Shown here: positions 18,963 through 28,778 of the stretch, one piece after another
Layout of the letters: the number at the start of each line of letters is the position of its first letter
Position numbering within the stretch: position 1 is the first letter of the stretch
From: CBDDCQ01 sp965226285
GTDB lineage: Bacteria; Bacteroidota; Bacteroidia; Flavobacteriales; Ichthyobacteriaceae
Length of the DNA: 64,000 bases
Direction of reading: 5' to 3'
Assembly: GCA_965226285.1 (NCBI GenBank)
Contig: CBDDCQ010000005.1
Coordinates: 744,001 to 808,000 of the forward strand
Program-made: the position numbers and the translations under genes
Notes under the pieces: model-generated
Told to the model about the DNA's origin: nothing
The model's input: only the letters and a program-made list of their open reading frames with translations
The model's database searches: none

Positions 18963-20099
18963 ATGAAAAAAAACATATTTATCCTTTCAATTTTATTTAG
19001 CTTTTATTGTTGTGACAACCACAAAAATGATATTGTTTTTGACACTTCATTTCCCGGAGCAAGGCTTAATAAAGTTATAAATAAAGAGGATAGTAAATAC
19101 AAGATTTATATCCGACCTGCTTTTGAACCTGTGAACCCAAGTCCTTGGTTTGCTTTTGGAGTAAGTGCTAAATTAACCCAACAGATAGAAATAGAAATTA
19201 ATTATGGTAAATATAAACATCGTTATATCCCCAAAATAAGCACTGATAAAAAAAAATGGAAAAATATTGATGATGATAAAATTAAAATAGATACCATAAA
19301 CAACACTGCTACTCTAAAACTTAATGTCTCTAAAAGTAAAATATACATAGCTGCACAAGAAGTAATATCCTCTGAGGATACTTACCAATGGGTAAACTAT
19401 TTATTAGATACACATCCTAATCTAAAAAGAAAAACTGTTGGCAAAACAGTTTTGAATAAAAATAGTTATGTCATAGAATACGAAAAAGAAAATACAAATA
19501 ACTCTATTGTGCTTGTAGCAAGACAACATCCTCCTGAAGTTCCCGGCGGAGCAATAGCTTTTAGAGCCTTTTATGAAGAGTTACTGTCTCATTCGAATAT
19601 TGCCAAAAAATTTAGAGAAAAATACAATATCTATACTTTTCCATTAGCCAATCCAGATGGAGTAGATTCGGGGCATTGGCGTCATAATGCAAATGGAGTA
19701 GATTTGAATAGAGATTGGATTGAATTTTTACAACCAGAAACTCGAAATATAAAACAATATATTTTGAGTAAAGTTAAAACAGGAAAAATAATTAAATTTG
19801 CCATAGATTTTCATACATCGTATAGTCCTTATCTATTAGTATTGGATTCTATAAATGAAACCAAGACAAAGGGAATAATTCCCAAATGGATAAAGAGTAT
19901 TGAAGAAAATTCTAATTTTGAGGTAGAAGCCAGACGAAGAAGTCAAGAATTGCCTTACTGTTATAATTGGTTTTATAATGCATTGAATTCAGAGGCTGTT
20001 ACTTATGAAGAGGGTGATGAAGTAGATAGAATTTTGATAAAGGATCGTGCAAAAGTATATGCAGAGGAACTTATGAAAGTTATGAGCTTTCAAAAATAA
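18963..20099 (+). CDS. M14-family zinc carboxypeptidase-like lipoprotein
   Basis: 378 residues with a short lipoprotein signal (SFYCC). An N-terminal beta domain (about 25-140) precedes an M14 peptidase domain with zinc ligands His and Glu in RQHPPEVPGG, the NPDGVDSGHWRHNANGVDLNRDW block (substrate-binding Asn-Arg), third zinc His in DFHTSYSP, and the catalytic Glu in VTYEEGDE. M14 relatives act on C-terminal residues of peptides, on muropeptides (gamma-D-Glu-DAP bonds), or on poly-gamma-glutamate. The gene starts 6 bases after ggt and is co-transcribed. Confidence 0.88.
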   Translation: MKKNIFILSILFSFYCCDNHKNDIVFDTSFPGARLNKVINKEDSKYKIYIRPAFEPVNPSPWFAFGVSAKLTQQIEIEINYGKYKHRYIPKISTDKKKWKNIDDDKIKIDTINNTATLKLNVSKSKIYIAAQEVISSEDTYQWVNYLLDTHPNLKRKTVGKTVLNKNSYVIEYEKENTNNSIVLVARQHPPEVPGGAIAFRAFYEELLSHSNIAKKFREKYNIYTFPLANPDGVDSGHWRHNANGVDLNRDWIEFLQPETRNIKQYILSKVKTGKIIKFAIDFHTSYSPYLLVLDSINETKTKGIIPKWIKSIEENSNFEVEARRRSQELPYCYNWFYNALNSEAVTYEEGDEVDRILIKDRAKVYAEELMKVMSFQK

Positions 20100-20107
20100 A
20101 ATTAGCA

Positions 20108-21667
20108 ATGAAGTTGAAAGGTAAAATAATATTGCTTACAACCATACTATGTATCATTGTATGGTATTGTACTAAAAAAGAAATAGAAGTAGATATTTTA
20201 ATTAAGAATGCAATGGTTTATAATGGAATAGATACAGTTTATAAAAAATCATCTATTGGGATAAAGGATGATAAAATTGTTTTCATAGGCGACAAAAATA
20301 GCTATTCTATTAAACCTAAAAAAATAATAAATGCTATAGGAATGATAGCGTGCCCAGGTTTTATAGACCCTCATACGCATGCTGATAGAGATCTGATAAT
20401 CCCTAGTAAATCTCATAATAAACCGTTTATCTTTCAAGGAGTTACAACTGTAATAGTTGGTAGTGATGGTAAAAGTTTTTTTCCTACATCAAAATATAAA
20501 AAAATATATGAAGCCAATGGAATAGGAACAAATGTAGCTTTATTGGTTGGTCACGGAACTGTAAGAGAACAGGTAATGGGTACCAGTAATCAAAAAGCAA
20601 CTAAAGAGGATATTTTAAAAATGCAACAGTTAATACAGCAAGAAATGGATGCCGGTGTTTTTGGAATGTCCACAGGTTTATTTTATGCTCCAGGTAGTTA
20701 CTCCGATACAGATGAAATAATTCATTTAGCTAAAGTAGTAGCTAAAAATGGTGGTATTTATGATACACATCTAAGAGATGAAAGTTCATTTACAATAGGA
20801 TTAATTGCTTCCATAAAAGAGGCTATAGAAATTGGAAGGCAAGCAAAGTTACCTATCCATATTTCACACATAAAGTGTTTAGGAATAGATGTTTGGTATA
20901 AAAGTAAAGACGTTATAGAACTTATTGAAAAATCGCAGGCTGAGAATATTCAAATTACTGCTAACCAATACCCATACGACGCTTCAGCCACAGGATTAAA
21001 ATCAGCTGTGGTTCCTCGTTGGGCAGAGAGCGGAGGTAGAGATTCGATGTTTATCAGATATCGTAATCCAAAATTTAAAAATCATATTTTAAATGAAACT
21101 AAAAACAATATTAAACGAAGAGGAGGAGCAAATAAATTATTGATTGTAAAAACACCGGAAGCTCTTTTCTTAGGTAAAAACTTACTAGAAATATCAAAAA
21201 TGTTAAAAGTTTCTCCGGAGGTTGCAGTATTTAAAATCCTTGAAAAGGGCTATGCCAGAGTTGCCTCTTTTAATATGAGCTTATTTGATATTTATGAATT
21301 TATGAAGAAAGATTGGGTTGTTACAGGGTCTGATGGTAATAGTGGTCATCCTAGGAAATACGGCTCCTTCCCTAGGAAATACCACAAATATGTACAGCAA
21401 GAAAAAATCATAGATCTTGCAACATTTATAAATCAAAGTACTTCTAAAACAGCAGATATTTTTAAAATAAAAAATAGAGGAGTACTTAAAAAAGGTTATT
21501 ACGCGGATATAATTATTTTTAACCCAAATACATTTAAAGATAAAGCCAATTATACAAATGCTTTTCTGTTTTCAGAAGGATTAGAATATAGTATTATCAA
21601 TGGAAAAATATCTATAGAGAATGGAAAATTCACATCTAAATTAAATGGTAGAGTTTTGAAAAAATAG
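20108..21667 (+). CDS. N-acyl-D-amino-acid deacylase-like amidohydrolase
   Basis: 519 residues with an N-terminal membrane or lipoprotein signal (IVWYC). It is a metal-dependent amidohydrolase of the D-aminoacylase family: strand with PGFIDPHTHADRD (HxH metal motif), GMSTGLFYAPGSYSDTDEI, DTHLRDES, HISHIKCLG and GSDGNSGHPR. D-aminoacylases hydrolyse N-acyl-D-amino acids to free D-amino acids and an acid. The start is 8 bases after the M14 gene. Next to a gamma-glutamyltransferase and a racemase-like protein, an N-acyl-D-glutamate or gamma-D-glutamyl substrate is a reasonable guess, but D-aminoacylase-like proteins include enzymes of other specificity. Confidence 0.87.
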   Translation: MKLKGKIILLTTILCIIVWYCTKKEIEVDILIKNAMVYNGIDTVYKKSSIGIKDDKIVFIGDKNSYSIKPKKIINAIGMIACPGFIDPHTHADRDLIIPSKSHNKPFIFQGVTTVIVGSDGKSFFPTSKYKKIYEANGIGTNVALLVGHGTVREQVMGTSNQKATKEDILKMQQLIQQEMDAGVFGMSTGLFYAPGSYSDTDEIIHLAKVVAKNGGIYDTHLRDESSFTIGLIASIKEAIEIGRQAKLPIHISHIKCLGIDVWYKSKDVIELIEKSQAENIQITANQYPYDASATGLKSAVVPRWAESGGRDSMFIRYRNPKFKNHILNETKNNIKRRGGANKLLIVKTPEALFLGKNLLEISKMLKVSPEVAVFKILEKGYARVASFNMSLFDIYEFMKKDWVVTGSDGNSGHPRKYGSFPRKYHKYVQQEKIIDLATFINQSTSKTADIFKIKNRGVLKKGYYADIIIFNPNTFKDKANYTNAFLFSEGLEYSIINGKISIENGKFTSKLNGRVLKK

Positions 21668-21687
21668 TAACCTAATCAAAAAGTATT

Positions 21688-23223
21688 ATGAATAAAATAA
21701 ATTTATCGTTATTAGGTATTTTTATCTTAATAACACAAGCATGCGATATAAATTCACATAAAAACAGCGTCAAAAAAACAAATATTATTGACGTTATTAT
21801 TAATGATAAAAACAGTTTTTATCATATTGATTTTAAAAATTACCCGAAGAATAGAAGCAAGTTGCCTATCGGAATTTTTGATTCAGGAACAGGAGGTCTA
21901 ACAGTGCTTAGAGCTATTGTAAATTATGATGAAAACAATAATTCTTCTCATACCAACGAAAAAGACGGAGAATTAGATTTCAATAAAGAATCTTTTATAT
22001 ATCTAGGAGACCAAGCTAATATGCCTTATGGTAATTATTTTAAAGAAAAAAAAGTTGATTTATTAAAAGAACATATTATAAAAGATGTTCAATTTTTGAT
22101 GAGCAATAAATATTATTCTAATGCAAATGAAAAATCATACAGTATAGATAAAACTCCTGTAAAAGCGTTAGTAATAGCTTGCAACACCGCTACAGCCTAC
22201 GGAAAAGAATATATAGAAAAATTTCTAAAACAAGTAAAAAGTCCCGTAAAAGTTATTGGGGTGATTGACGCCGGTGTTAAAGGTACACTCAACAGTATCC
22301 AAAAAAATGAAGATGCCGTTATTGGTGTATTAGCCACAGCAGGTACAGTAGCATCTAAAGGATATCATAACACCATACTAAAGTTAAAGGATAAATTGGG
22401 ATATACTGGAGATATACAAGTATTTTCTCAAGGGGGTATTGGTATTGCAGAAGCTATTGATGAAGATTTAGATTACTTTGATAAAAACTTGAAAAAACCT
22501 AGAAAAAATTATAAAGGACCTAATTTAAATGGCGAGGTGAAAATAGATAAAACTCTATATGATGTTTATAATTTTAATTTTGATAATCATAAAATGTTAT
22601 GTGATACTGATAAACTAGATGATTGTGCAGTATTACAAATTAACGATACCGAAAATTATATACGATACCATTTGGTCACTTTACTTGAAAAAATCAGGTT
22701 GTCTAAAACTAAAAATCAGTTAAAGTCAATTATCTTGGGATGTACTCATTATCCATATATGACAGATAAAATCAATAGGGTATTGAAAGAGTTGTATGAT
22801 TACAAAGGGAAAAACAACGAGTATTTATACAGAAAATTTATGGTAAAAAAGATTAATTTGATAGACCCGGCTACAGATACTGCTAAAGAGTTATACGCAT
22901 ATTTAAAAGAATATGCATTATTTAATCCTCATGGAGATATTAAAGACAGTGAATTTTACATCAGTGTTCCCAATAAAAATAACAAGGCAAATATTATAGA
23001 TGAAAATGGTCGCTTTCCATATGAATATAAATACGGACGCAACGAAGGTGAAATACAAGAATATGTAAAAATAGTTCCTTTTAGCAAAAAAAATATTTCT
23101 AATGATATTCTAATCCGATTTCAAGACCAAATATCTTATGTATATGATTTAATAAGAAATTTTAATCACAATAATGATAAAACAAAGAAACTAAATAAAG
23201 AACATAGAATAGGTTCGAGATAG
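21688..23223 (+). CDS. Exported Asp/Glu racemase-like lipoprotein (MurI family, enlarged)
   Basis: 511 residues, nearly twice the size of ordinary glutamate racemase (about 265). After a lipoprotein signal (lipobox ITQAC) come the MurI motifs in order: GIFDSGTGGLTVLRAI, YLGDQANMPYG, the first catalytic Cys in VIACNTATAYG, VIGVIDAG, GVLATAGTVASKGYH, and the second catalytic Cys in ILGCTHYPYM. Both catalytic cysteines are kept, so activity is plausible. Large insertions lie before the first Cys and between the two. MurI is normally cytoplasmic and makes D-Glu for peptidoglycan; a lipoprotein version at the end of a SusCD enzyme operon suggests catabolic D-Glu/L-Glu or D-Asp/L-Asp conversion outside the cytoplasm. 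Confidence 0.88.
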   Translation: MNKINLSLLGIFILITQACDINSHKNSVKKTNIIDVIINDKNSFYHIDFKNYPKNRSKLPIGIFDSGTGGLTVLRAIVNYDENNNSSHTNEKDGELDFNKESFIYLGDQANMPYGNYFKEKKVDLLKEHIIKDVQFLMSNKYYSNANEKSYSIDKTPVKALVIACNTATAYGKEYIEKFLKQVKSPVKVIGVIDAGVKGTLNSIQKNEDAVIGVLATAGTVASKGYHNTILKLKDKLGYTGDIQVFSQGGIGIAEAIDEDLDYFDKNLKKPRKNYKGPNLNGEVKIDKTLYDVYNFNFDNHKMLCDTDKLDDCAVLQINDTENYIRYHLVTLLEKIRLSKTKNQLKSIILGCTHYPYMTDKINRVLKELYDYKGKNNEYLYRKFMVKKINLIDPATDTAKELYAYLKEYALFNPHGDIKDSEFYISVPNKNNKANIIDENGRFPYEYKYGRNEGEIQEYVKIVPFSKKNISNDILIRFQDQISYVYDLIRNFNHNNDKTKKLNKEHRIGSR

Positions 23224-23944
23224 ATTAAGAAAAATATGAACTCCTATAATTAGAACGATATTTTTTTAATCATTACTCATAAAAGTTTAATATTTCCTTT
23301 TCATATATTAATATTTTACTTGAGTATTGTTTTTTTCATTTTAATATTAAAATTTATAAAATATCTTGCAAAGAATATCTCATTATAAGACAAGTAATCA
23401 TATTGATTTTGTAGTATGATAACTTAGAATATTTTATTTTTAATTATATCAAAATTACTTTAAATATCTATTTTTTTGTATATTTGCAGTAGATTATAAA
23501 ATAATATTGTTCAAAAGTGAAAAGGTATATTATTCCTATAATATTAATAAGGATAGTAGAGAAAATTTATTTTCTTCTATTTTCATTTAGCACTCCATCT
23601 ATAGAACAAAAATCAATTTGTTTTTATCTAGGCACCCATGGGATTTGCACATTTAATTTAAAGGACCTTTTCAATCTAAAAAGAGATTTGCCCTTGCCAT
23701 AGATAACTTATTTCATCGACAGTACTGAGCATTAAATCAAAATGGTTTTTTATATAAACAGAGCCAATCTAATTTAGTTGAATCTCACATCCAATACACT
23801 CTGTAAAGAATCACACCTACTTATTATAAAGATAAAAAAACTACCTCCTTATAGAGAATACTTTTAAAGATTTTAAAACAGCTTGTGCTACAAGGTTCTT
23901 CAAGATTTAAAGGATAGCAAGTTAAAATACAAAATACTCATATA
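23224..23944. other. Gene-poor region between the SusCD locus and yraN, possible decayed coding sequence
   Basis: A -7 box TATATTTG lies at 23479-23486. After it a GTG frame (23517-23702, 61 codons) and, in another frame, fragments with protein-like composition (for example QSKKRFALAIDNLFHR near 23660-23710) are interrupted by several stops up to about 23930. I could not recognise a family. This looks like the remnant of a gene rather than ordinary spacer, but the support is weak. Confidence 0.35.
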
Positions 23945-24304
23945 ATGGCAGAACACTATGATTTAGGAATAAAAGGAGAGCATATAGCAGTAGATTTTTT
24001 AAAGGGATTAGGTTATAATATCTTAAAGACCAATTGGAGATACTTAAAAGCTGAAATTGACATTATAGCACGCTATAAAGACAAGCTTATCATTGTAGAG
24101 GTAAAAACCAGATCTTATGACCATTTGATACATCCTCAAACCTCTATAAATAAGCAAAAACAAAAATTACTCATATATGCAACTAACCAATATATAATAG
24201 AAAACGATTTAGATATAGAAACCCAATTCGATATTATATGTATTGTAAAGAATAAACATAAAACTAAAATTGAACATATCCAAAATGCTTTTGTTCCATT
24301 TTAA
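23945..24304 (+). CDS. YraN family (UPF0102) nuclease-fold protein
   Basis: 119 residues with the UPF0102 pattern GIKGEHIAVDFLKGLGY.. NWRYLKAEIDIIARYKDKLIIVEVKTRS, which is a PD-(D/E)xK-like endonuclease fold (EIDII ... EVK). Its biological role is not established. ATG 23945 is the natural start. The next gene (cysQ) begins 49 bases after its stop. Confidence 0.9.
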   Translation: MAEHYDLGIKGEHIAVDFLKGLGYNILKTNWRYLKAEIDIIARYKDKLIIVEVKTRSYDHLIHPQTSINKQKQKLLIYATNQYIIENDLDIETQFDIICIVKNKHKTKIEHIQNAFVPF

Positions 24305-24312
24305 TTTTTAAT

Positions 24313-24320
24313 TAAATTTG
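24313..24320 (+). promoter_or_regulatory. -7 box before cysQ
   Basis: TAAATTTG, an exact TAnnTTTG match, 33 bases before the ATG at 24354. It also makes a longer TTG-initiated frame from 24318 unlikely. Confidence 0.45.
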
Positions 24321-24353
24321 ACACTTTTAATTTTTACTAACTTAAAAATATTT

Positions 24354-25130
24354 ATGACAAAAGAATTACTAGAATTAGCCATTAGGGCATCATTGAAGGC
24401 AGGTAGAGAAATTTTAAAAATATATCATACAGATTTTAACATAGAACAGAAACATGATGACTCTCCTCTTACTTTAGCAGATAAAAATGCACATACTACT
24501 ATAGCAGAGGAGCTCAAAAGCACTTTTCCTATTTTGAGTGAAGAGGGGCAGCAAGTACCTTACACACAAAGAAAACAATGGGAAACGCTTTGGCTGGTAG
24601 ATCCTTTAGATGGCACAAAAGAATTCATAAAGAAAAACGGAGAATTCACCGTAAATATAGCTTTAATAAAAAAGGGTAAACCCGTGTTAGGAGTAGTGTA
24701 TGTACCTGTAAAGAAAACCTTATATATGGGAGCACTCAGTATGGGTGCTTTTAGATATGAAAATATCGAAAATTACGAGCAATTTAGTTGTGCCCACTTG
24801 ATAAAGTTACCCGAGGCTAAACCCCAAAAATTTACAGTGGTAGGCAGTCGTTCGCATATGTCAAAAGAAACGCAAATATATGTTAATGAATTGAAAACAA
24901 AACACAAAGAGATAAATGTCATTTCAGTAGGAAGTTCTCTAAAATTATGTATGGTAGCCCAAGGCAAAGCAAATGAATATCCACGCTTTGCTCCTACTAT
25001 GGAATGGGATACTGCTGCAGGGCATGCCATAGTAAATAGTATGGGAGCTAAAGTATTGCAATATGATAGTAATAAAGAACTCATATATAACAAAGAAGAT
25101 TTACTTAATCCATGGTTTTTGGTCAAATAA
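24354..25130 (+). CDS. cysQ: 3'(2'),5'-bisphosphate nucleotidase CysQ
   Basis: 258 residues from the ATG at 24354. It belongs to the inositol-monophosphatase superfamily: DDSPLTLADKNAH, PILSEEG, the metal-binding LVDPLDGTKEF, and the C-terminal MEWDTAAGHAIV. CysQ hydrolyses 3'-phosphoadenosine 5'-phosphate to AMP and phosphate, removing a by-product of sulfate assimilation. It stands between yraN and aspS, all on the plus strand. Confidence 0.92.
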   Translation: MTKELLELAIRASLKAGREILKIYHTDFNIEQKHDDSPLTLADKNAHTTIAEELKSTFPILSEEGQQVPYTQRKQWETLWLVDPLDGTKEFIKKNGEFTVNIALIKKGKPVLGVVYVPVKKTLYMGALSMGAFRYENIENYEQFSCAHLIKLPEAKPQKFTVVGSRSHMSKETQIYVNELKTKHKEINVISVGSSLKLCMVAQGKANEYPRFAPTMEWDTAAGHAIVNSMGAKVLQYDSNKELIYNKEDLLNPWFLVK

Positions 25131-25211
25131 AAACAAATAGAAAGATGTACACAAAAAAATTATTACTTTTACTTGCCACTGTGCGTAAACCTTTAAAAAA
25201 GATAAATATCG

Positions 25212-26966
25212 ATGTATAGAACTCATACTTGTGGAGTATTAAACTTATCCAATATAGGTGAAAAAGTAGTACTGAGTGGCTGGGTACAAAAGAACAGAAA
25301 CTTAGGCTCTATATCGTTTATAGATATAAGGGATAGATATGGAATTACACAGCTGTCCTTTAACGATGAGGTGGATAAAGAATTACACCAACAAGCCCAT
25401 GGATTAGGTAGAGAATATGTAATAAAAGCCGAAGGTATTGTAGTAGAACGCCAAAATAAAAATAAAAATATTCCAACTGGGAATATAGAGGTATCTGTAC
25501 AAAAATTAATGGTTATCAGTACTTCGGAGGTTCCTCCCTTTACTATAGAAGATGAAACAGATGGTGGAGAAGATCTTAGAATGAAATATAGATATTTAGA
25601 TATTCGTCGAAATCCTATAAAAGAAAATCTGTTGCTAAGGCATAAGGTAACTATGCTAGTAAGGAATTACCTTTCTACTCAAGGGTTTATAGAAGTAGAA
25701 ACCCCTTATTTAATAAAATCTACACCTGAAGGAGCAAGGGATTTTGTAGTGCCCTCTAGAATAAATCAAAAAGAATTTTATGCACTACCACAGTCTCCAC
25801 AAACATTTAAACAATTGCTTATGGTAGGTGGCATAGACAAGTACTTTCAAATCGTAAAATGTTTTAGAGATGAAGATTTAAGAGCTGACAGACAACCTGA
25901 ATTTACACAAATAGACTGTGAAATGTCCTTTGTGGAGCAAGAAGATATTTTATGTATGTTTGAAAATATGCTCAAACATTTGTTCAAAGAAATTAAAAAC
26001 ATAGAGATAGGCAGCATTCCTAAAATGGACTATGATGATGCGATACGGTGGTATGGAACGGATAAACCTGATATTAGGTTTAGCATGAAACTTAATGAAC
26101 TCAATCACTTGGCAAAAGGGAAAGGCTTTCAAGTATTCGATAAAGCAGAATTAATTGTGAGTTTATGTGTTTCTGGAGGAGGCTCTTATACACGTAAACA
26201 GATAGATGGGTTTATAGATTGGGTAAAACGCCCTCAAATAGGAGCCAATGGTTTGATATGGGTAAAATGTAATGAAGATGGTAGTTTCAAATCATCAGTA
26301 GACAAATTCTTTAGTCGAGAAAATTTAAAAAAATGGGCAGATATGCATCGAGCCAAAGCGGGAGACTTACTACTGGTAATGGCTGGAGATAGAGATAAAA
26401 CTAGAAAGGCATTAGGCGAGCTTAGGCTTAAACTGGGAGATGATTTAGGACTTAGAAACTCAGATGTATTTGCACCACTTTGGGTAGTAAACTTTCCATT
26501 ACTTGAATGGAATGAACAAACGCAAACTTATCACGCTATGCACCATCCATTTACTTTGCCTAAACAAGAAGATATTGAAATGCTTGACACTACCCCTCAA
26601 TATGTGAGGGCTAATGCTTATGACTTGGTACTCAATGGTATTGAAATAGGAGGAGGTTCTATGAGAATTTACGATACTAAGATGCAAGAAATGATATTCA
26701 AACATTTGGGCTTTTCGAGATACGAGGCACAAAGTCAATTTGGTTTTTTAATGAATGCCTTTAAATATGGTGCTCCACCACATGCAGGTATAGCTTTTGG
26801 TTTAGATAGATTAATAGCAACATTGGCAGGAGAAGAAACTATTAGAGATTTTATAGCCTTTCCTAAAAACAATTCAGGTAGAGATGTAATGATAAATGCT
26901 CCTGCTAAGTTAAGTCCAGAGCAGTTAGATGAATTAAATATAAAATTAAACAATACGGATGCCTAA
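25212..26966 (+). CDS. aspS: Aspartyl-tRNA synthetase
   Basis: 584 residues, the usual length of bacterial-type AspRS. N-terminal OB-fold anticodon-binding domain (GWVQKNRNLGSISFIDIRD), class II motif 2 FRDEDLRADRQPEFTQID, the bacterial GAD insertion (about 295-410), and motif 3 GIAFGLDRLIATL. It charges tRNA-Asp. The start is ATG 25212. The stop overlaps the start of the chloride channel gene by 8 bases. Confidence 0.96.
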   Translation: MYRTHTCGVLNLSNIGEKVVLSGWVQKNRNLGSISFIDIRDRYGITQLSFNDEVDKELHQQAHGLGREYVIKAEGIVVERQNKNKNIPTGNIEVSVQKLMVISTSEVPPFTIEDETDGGEDLRMKYRYLDIRRNPIKENLLLRHKVTMLVRNYLSTQGFIEVETPYLIKSTPEGARDFVVPSRINQKEFYALPQSPQTFKQLLMVGGIDKYFQIVKCFRDEDLRADRQPEFTQIDCEMSFVEQEDILCMFENMLKHLFKEIKNIEIGSIPKMDYDDAIRWYGTDKPDIRFSMKLNELNHLAKGKGFQVFDKAELIVSLCVSGGGSYTRKQIDGFIDWVKRPQIGANGLIWVKCNEDGSFKSSVDKFFSRENLKKWADMHRAKAGDLLLVMAGDRDKTRKALGELRLKLGDDLGLRNSDVFAPLWVVNFPLLEWNEQTQTYHAMHHPFTLPKQEDIEMLDTTPQYVRANAYDLVLNGIEIGGGSMRIYDTKMQEMIFKHLGFSRYEAQSQFGFLMNAFKYGAPPHAGIAFGLDRLIATLAGEETIRDFIAFPKNNSGRDVMINAPAKLSPEQLDELNIKLNNTDA

Positions 26967-28740
26967 AAAACCTCAAACTTTACTCGGAAGGTTTTTAGTA
27001 TGGAGAATTAAATATATTTCTCACCCACAGTTTGTATATATACTTAGTATATTGATTGGTTTTGCTTCAGGTATGGGAGCTGTTACCTTAAAGAATACTA
27101 CGCATTTTATACAAGAATTTGTACACGGACAAGAATTTCATCACTATACTTATTTTTTATTTCCGCTCTTAGGAATACTCATTACTGTACTGATAGCAAA
27201 ATATGTGATTAGAGAATCTGTAGGACATGGCATTCCCTCTACGCTTTATGCCATCAGCAGACGCAAAGGAATTATGCGACCTTATCAAATGTATGCTTCT
27301 ATACTTACAGCTCCTTTTACAGTAGGTTTTGGAGGGTCTGTAGGATTAGAAGGACCCACCGTAGCCACTGGTTCGGCTTTAGGGTCTAATATAGCCCGTA
27401 TGTTTCATATGAACCAAAAAACTAGAATGCTACTTATTGGTTCTGCTTCTGCTGGAGCTATGTCTGCTATATTCAAGGCTCCTATTGCTTCTATTATTTT
27501 TGCCATAGAAGTATTTGGCTTAGATTTGACTTTTGCCTCTTTAGTACCTCTCTTGGTATCATCAGTATCCGCTTTTATTACTTCTTCATTTTTTATGGGT
27601 AATGACATTTTACTACACTTTTCTCTAAAAGATACATTTAGAATTAGAGACGCTATATTTTTTATTGTACTAGGGGTGGTATCGGCTTTTACTTCTATGT
27701 ATTTTACTAAAATGTACCTACTTATAGGTAAATTCTTTGATAGAATCAAAGGTGCTTTCAAAAAATTGATAATAGGAGGAACAGCTATAGGTGTTATCGT
27801 ATTTTTGATACCACCTTTGTATGGAGAAGGCTTTGAAGTTATCAATAGTTTATTAGATGACATTACTCCTAAAGCCCTTCAAACTTCTTATTTTTCAGAT
27901 TACCTCGATAATCCGATGGTAGTGATACTGCTCTTGTCTGGGCTTGTGATATTTAAAATTATCGCTACAGCTACTACTTTTGGAGCTGGTGGAGTAGGAG
28001 GTATATTTGCACCTACGCTTTTTATGGGAAGTATTATGGGCAATGTGTGTGCTAAAGTCATTAATATTTTGGGATTAGGGCATCAAGTATCCGAGACTAA
28101 TTTTACTCTAGCAGGCATGGCAGGGCTCATGGCAGGAGTACTACACGCTCCCCTTACAGCTATATTTTTGATTGCAGAACTAACGGGTGGATATGGACTA
28201 TTTGTACCATTGATGATTACTTCAGCCATATCATTTACCATTTCAAAGCACTTTATTAAACATTCAGTATATACGACTGAATTGGCTAAAAAAGGACAAT
28301 TAATTACACATAACAAAGATAAAACTATACTTGGAATGCTCAAGGTAGAACAAGTGCTCGAAACTAATTTTGTAAAAGTAAATGCTGAAATGAACTTGGG
28401 AGCACTCTTACATCATGGTGTAGCTAAATCAAAACGGAATGTATTTCCTGTGGTAAATAGTCAAGGGATGTTTGAGGGAATGGTTATGCTCAATGATATT
28501 AGACATATCATGTTTGAAACTAATAGATATGAAGAATACAAAGTAGCCGATTTGATGATCGTACCCGAGATTGTACTCGATATACAAGATAGCATGGAAA
28601 GTGTCATGAAAAAATTTCAAGATACTAGCGCATGGAATTTACCTGTAATAAGCAACGGTAAATATATGGGCTTTATATCCAAATCTAAATTGCTTACCGT
28701 ATATAGAAGGAAACTCATGGTATTTGCTGCCGATGAATAA
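26959..28740 (+). CDS. ClC-family chloride channel/transporter with CBS domains
   Basis: 593 residues. A ten-or-more-helix ClC membrane domain carries the selectivity-filter segments: GFGGSVGLEGPTVATGS (GxEGP), GAGGVGGIFAPTLFMGS (GxFxP) and LHAPLTAIFLIAELTGGY. The gating glutamate of the GxEGP motif is present. A cytoplasmic C-terminal pair of CBS domains (about 460-590) may bind nucleotides. It works in chloride transport across the inner membrane. The start overlaps aspS, so the two are translationally coupled. A bidirectional terminator follows. Confidence 0.93.
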   Translation: MPKKPQTLLGRFLVWRIKYISHPQFVYILSILIGFASGMGAVTLKNTTHFIQEFVHGQEFHHYTYFLFPLLGILITVLIAKYVIRESVGHGIPSTLYAISRRKGIMRPYQMYASILTAPFTVGFGGSVGLEGPTVATGSALGSNIARMFHMNQKTRMLLIGSASAGAMSAIFKAPIASIIFAIEVFGLDLTFASLVPLLVSSVSAFITSSFFMGNDILLHFSLKDTFRIRDAIFFIVLGVVSAFTSMYFTKMYLLIGKFFDRIKGAFKKLIIGGTAIGVIVFLIPPLYGEGFEVINSLLDDITPKALQTSYFSDYLDNPMVVILLLSGLVIFKIIATATTFGAGGVGGIFAPTLFMGSIMGNVCAKVINILGLGHQVSETNFTLAGMAGLMAGVLHAPLTAIFLIAELTGGYGLFVPLMITSAISFTISKHFIKHSVYTTELAKKGQLITHNKDKTILGMLKVEQVLETNFVKVNAEMNLGALLHHGVAKSKRNVFPVVNSQGMFEGMVMLNDIRHIMFETNRYEEYKVADLMIVPEIVLDIQDSMESVMKKFQDTSAWNLPVISNGKYMGFISKSKLLTVYRRKLMVFAADE

Positions 28741-28778
28741 AAAGAAAATTCATCGTTTAGCTATTAAAAATGATTATA

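Noticed and set aside
24318..24353. Longer cysQ start at a TTG
   Set aside because: It overlaps the -7 box TAAATTTG; the ATG at 24354 starts exactly at the conserved N-terminal helix.
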